From Nocardia goodfellowii (GTDB lineage: Bacteria; Actinomycetota; Actinomycetes; Mycobacteriales; Mycobacteriaceae), in NCBI RefSeq assembly GCF_017875645.1, contig NZ_JAGGMR010000001.1, positions 1,302,001-1,366,000 on the forward strand: 64,000 nt of DNA, given 5' to 3'. The notes beneath the pieces were generated by a model. That model was not told the origin of the DNA and did not search any database. It was given only the letters and a program-made list of their open reading frames with translations. Each line of letters begins with the position of its first letter. Position 1 is the first letter of the stretch. Shown piece by piece: positions 62,043 through 64,000 of this stretch. The translations under genes were made by a program, and so were the position numbers.

Positions 62043-62270
62043 GCGTGAGAGCCCTTTCCTTCCGTCAACCCGGGTACCCACTCATGCGAGGGTCTACACC
62101 CTTCGCACGACCGGAGCTGTGCTCGCGTCGATTGTCTCAGACCTGACCCGCAATTCAGCAATTCGCGGGGTCCAGGGCATCCTACGGCGCGTCGTGGGGC
62201 CACGATGTCCTAATGACACCGTGAATTACAGCACCGGGCCCTGGGGGATTAAACGGGGAGATTACCCGAT

Positions 62271-62298
62271 CGAACCCCGCAGCGGACTGCGGGGTTCG
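62271..62298 (-). terminator. Hairpin after the thioredoxin gene
   Basis: CGAACCCCGCAG (62271-62282) pairs perfectly with CTGCGGGGTTCG (62287-62298), loop CGGA, 10 bp after the thioredoxin stop on the minus strand. There is no T-run. Confidence 0.7.
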
Positions 62299-62308
62299 TT
62301 AGGGGATT

Positions 62309-62635
62309 TCAGATAATGCCGTCGAGCTCGCGCAGCAGCGCGGCCTTGCCCTTGGCGCCGACGATCTGCTTGACCGGCTTGCCCTTCTCGAACAGCACCA
62401 TGGTCGGGATCGACAGGATCTTGTATTCCTTGGCGGTCTCGGGATTGGCGTCCACATCCACCTTGGCGATGGTCAGCTTGTCCGAGTGCGCGCCGGCGAT
62501 CTCCTCGAGCACCGGGGCGACCATCTTGCAGGGGCCGCACCAGGTGGCCCAGAAGTCGACCAGCACGGGCTTCTCGCTGAGCAGCACCGTATCGGCGAAA
62601 TCCTTGTCGGTGACGGTGACCGTGTTTGCGGACAT
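62309..62635 (-). CDS. trxA: Thioredoxin
   Basis: Cytosolic thioredoxin of 108 aa that reduces protein disulfides. The active site WCGPC has Cys33 and Cys36; the cis-Pro is in SIPTMVLFEKGKP. The length and fold are standard. In mycobacteria the gene in this position is called trxC. ATG 62635. It lies 47 bp after trxB, so both are probably transcribed together and form a complete thioredoxin system. Confidence 0.97.
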   Translation of the reverse strand: MSANTVTVTDKDFADTVLLSEKPVLVDFWATWCGPCKMVAPVLEEIAGAHSDKLTIAKVDVDANPETAKEYKILSIPTMVLFEKGKPVKQIVGAKGKAALLRELDGII

Positions 62636-62682
62636 GGGTATCTCCTTGAATCGGGAAATGCGAACGGTATGGGTGAGTACCG

Positions 62683-63663
62683 TCAGTTCGCCGCGACGGG
62701 TTGCCCCGCGTGGTCCAGCGTGTTGGTGGTGATGTCGCCCTGCTCGGCCAGCCAGCGCTCGGCGTCGATCGCGGCGCGGCAGCCGGTGCCCGCGGCGGTG
62801 ATGGCCTGGCGGTAGGTGTGGTCGACCAAGTCGCCCGCGGCGAACACACCGGGCACGGCGGTGGCGGTGCCGGGATGCTGCACCTGCACGTAGCCCTCGG
62901 CGTCCAACTCGACCTGGCCCTTGACCAGCTCGCTGCGCGGATCGTGGCCGATCGCCACGAACAGGCCGGTCGCGTCCAGCTCGGAGATCTCCCCGTTCTT
63001 GGTGTCGCGAATGGTGAGGGAGGACACCTTGTCGGTGCCATTGACCTGGACGACCTCGGCGTTGAGCCGGAACTCGATCTTCTCGTTCGCCTTGGCCCGC
63101 TCCAGCATGATGCGCGAGGCCCGGAACTCCTCACGGCGGTGCACGATGGTGACCTTGTCGGCGAACTTGGTGAGGAAGGTCGCCTCCTCCATCGCCGAGT
63201 CGCCGCCGCCGACCACCACGATGTTCTGGCCGCGGAAGAAGAAGCCGTCACAGGTGGCACAGGCGCTGACGCCGCGGCCGAGCAGATCCTGCTCCCCCGG
63301 GACGCCGAGGTAGCGGGCCGCCGAACCCATGGCGAGGATGATGGCGTAGGCCGAATAGGTCTCGCCGCCCACCGTGACGGTCTTGACCGGGCCGGACACG
63401 TCGATCGCGTCTACATCCTCGGTGCGGATCTCGGCACCGAAACGCTTTGCCTGCTCACGCATTTCGTCCATCAGGTCGGGGCCCATGATGCCCTCGCGGA
63501 AGCCGGGGAAGTTTTCCACCTCGGTGGTGGTCATCAGGGCGCCACCGAACTGGGTGCCCTCGAAGAGCAACGGCTGGAGTTCGGCGCGGGCCGCGTACAC
63601 GGCGGCCGTGTAACCGGCCGGTCCGGAGCCGACGATGATCAGGTCGCGAACTGGCGTAGTCAT
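62683..63663 (-). CDS. trxB: Thioredoxin reductase
   Basis: NADPH-dependent flavoprotein of 326 aa that regenerates thioredoxin. The FAD motif is VGSGPAG (11-17), the redox-active pair Cys135/Cys138 is in ACATCDG, the NADPH motif is [12 protein letters not shown], and the C-terminal FAD block is [26 protein letters not shown] 63663 ([12 protein letters not shown]) follows GGAAGGG; the 15-residue longer frame is rejected. It is followed closely by thioredoxin and preceded by the probable rsmA. Confidence 0.97.
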   Translation of the reverse strand: MTTPVRDLIIVGSGPAGYTAAVYAARAELQPLLFEGTQFGGALMTTTEVENFPGFREGIMGPDLMDEMREQAKRFGAEIRTEDVDAIDVSGPVKTVTVGGETYSAYAIILAMGSAARYLGVPGEQDLLGRGVSACATCDGFFFRGQNIVVVGGGDSAMEEATFLTKFADKVTIVHRREEFRASRIMLERAKANEKIEFRLNAEVVQVNGTDKVSSLTIRDTKNGEISELDATGLFVAIGHDPRSELVKGQVELDAEGYVQVQHPGTATAVPGVFAAGDLVDHTYRQAITAAGTGCRAAIDAERWLAEQGDITTNTLDHAGQPVAAN

Positions 63664-63755
63664 GGGGCCCTTCCGAGAAGAAAAAACGTGGGACGGTTCG
63701 GTCAACAACAGCCTAATGTCCGTTGTTCCCGGGGGAATTTACCCGTCCCGCGGCC

Positions 63756-64000
63756 CTAACCGATGTCGGTGACATTTCTCATCTGGGCATCGGCCGCGGT
63801 GCAACCGGTCCCGACGACCAGCGCGGTGATCTTGCGTCCGTCCGGGCCGCTGAGCAGGATGAGCACCGCCGCCGCGCCCTTGTACTGCATGTCCGTCGAG
63901 CCGAGGATCTTGCGCTGGCCGAAGCCTGCCGCGGCGACGCAGGAGGACAGGGTGTCGCGATCGGCGAGGGCGCCGGTGACATCGAAGCGGCCGAGGGAGG
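63756..64000 (-). CDS. Probable anti-sigma-M factor RsmA, C-terminal part (cut by window edge)
   Basis: Partial gene; about 81 codons are visible, the 5' part lying beyond the window. The reading frame ends at TAG 63756-63758 and encodes ...LGRFDVTGALADRD, then SSCVAAAGFG, MQYKGAAAVLILLSGPDG and VVGTGCTAAD near the end. Two cysteines (in SSCVAA and GTGCTA) could pair. Its place upstream of trxB in the same direction matches the sigM-linked anti-sigma gene (Rv3912 type) in mycobacteria. The identity is inferred from position and general style. Confidence 0.65.
   Translation of the reverse strand, partial: SLGRFDVTGALADRDTLSSCVAAAGFGQRKILGSTDMQYKGAAAVLILLSGPDGRKITALVVGTGCTAADAQMRNVTDIG

Overview
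This window is the replication-origin region of a high-G+C mycolic-acid actinobacterium, most likely a Nocardia (or a close member of the Nocardiaceae). The reasons are the strong G/C bias at third codon positions, GTG starts, and a gene order that matches mycobacteria almost gene for gene on both sides of dnaA. To the left lie dnaN, recF, dciA, gyrB, gyrA, a DUF3566 gene, tRNA-Ile, tRNA-Ala, ppiA, crgA, trpG, pknB, pknA, pbpA, rodA, pstP, fhaB, fhaA and tRNA-Leu. To the right lie rpmH, rnpA, yidD, yidC, jag, rsmG, parA, parB, cwlM, trx, trxB and a probable rsmA. The genus call is inference from synteny and protein style, not from a database search.

Layout. 0-2.2 kb: a DHA2 drug exporter divergent from its TetR repressor, with twin operators between them. 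2.5-9.8 kb: a MoxR/DUF58 cluster with RDD and SpoIIM membrane proteins and an interposed secreted lipase. 9.8-11 kb: a lower-G+C non-coding block holding a cluster of DnaA boxes. 11-15.3 kb: a secreted propeller-like protein, a methyltransferase, and a divergent SDR/Old-Yellow-Enzyme pair that shares KstR-like boxes. 15.3-25.6 kb: tRNA-Leu and the fhaA-fhaB-pstP-rodA-pbpA-pknA-pknB cell-wall growth operon. 25.7-38.5 kb: CBS protein, split RibD-like genes, trpG, crgA, PH protein, rhomboid, ppiA, a DrrAB-type ABC exporter, accessory genes, tRNA-Ala, a tiny DLW-39 gene, tRNA-Ile and DUF3566. 38.5-50 kb: gyrA, gyrB, dciA, recF, dnaN, oriC and dnaA. 50.4-54 kb: rpmH to rsmG. 54-57.7 kb: an unusual 3.7-kb non-coding, repeat-rich block with several parS sites. 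57.7-64 kb: parA, parB, an acetyltransferase, cwlM, thioredoxin and its reductase, and the C-terminus of a probable anti-sigma-M protein.

How the parts work together. DnaA, DnaN, RecF, DciA and gyrase serve initiation at oriC. ParA, ParB and the parS sites segregate the new origins. PknA/PknB, PstP, FhaA/FhaB, RodA, PbpA, CrgA and the pseudo-amidase CwlM form the phospho-signalling circuit that controls septal and polar peptidoglycan synthesis.

The most unusual content is non-coding. It comprises (i) helically phased CTCGAG palindromes in oriC, (ii) the 3.7-kb parS-bearing degenerate-repeat block between rsmG and parA, with a parS-containing segment duplicated 2.4 kb apart, (iii) a second DnaA-box cluster about 36 kb from oriC, and (iv) a perfect palindromic DnaA-box pair between recF and dciA. 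No CRISPR array, insertion sequence, rRNA or prophage was seen.
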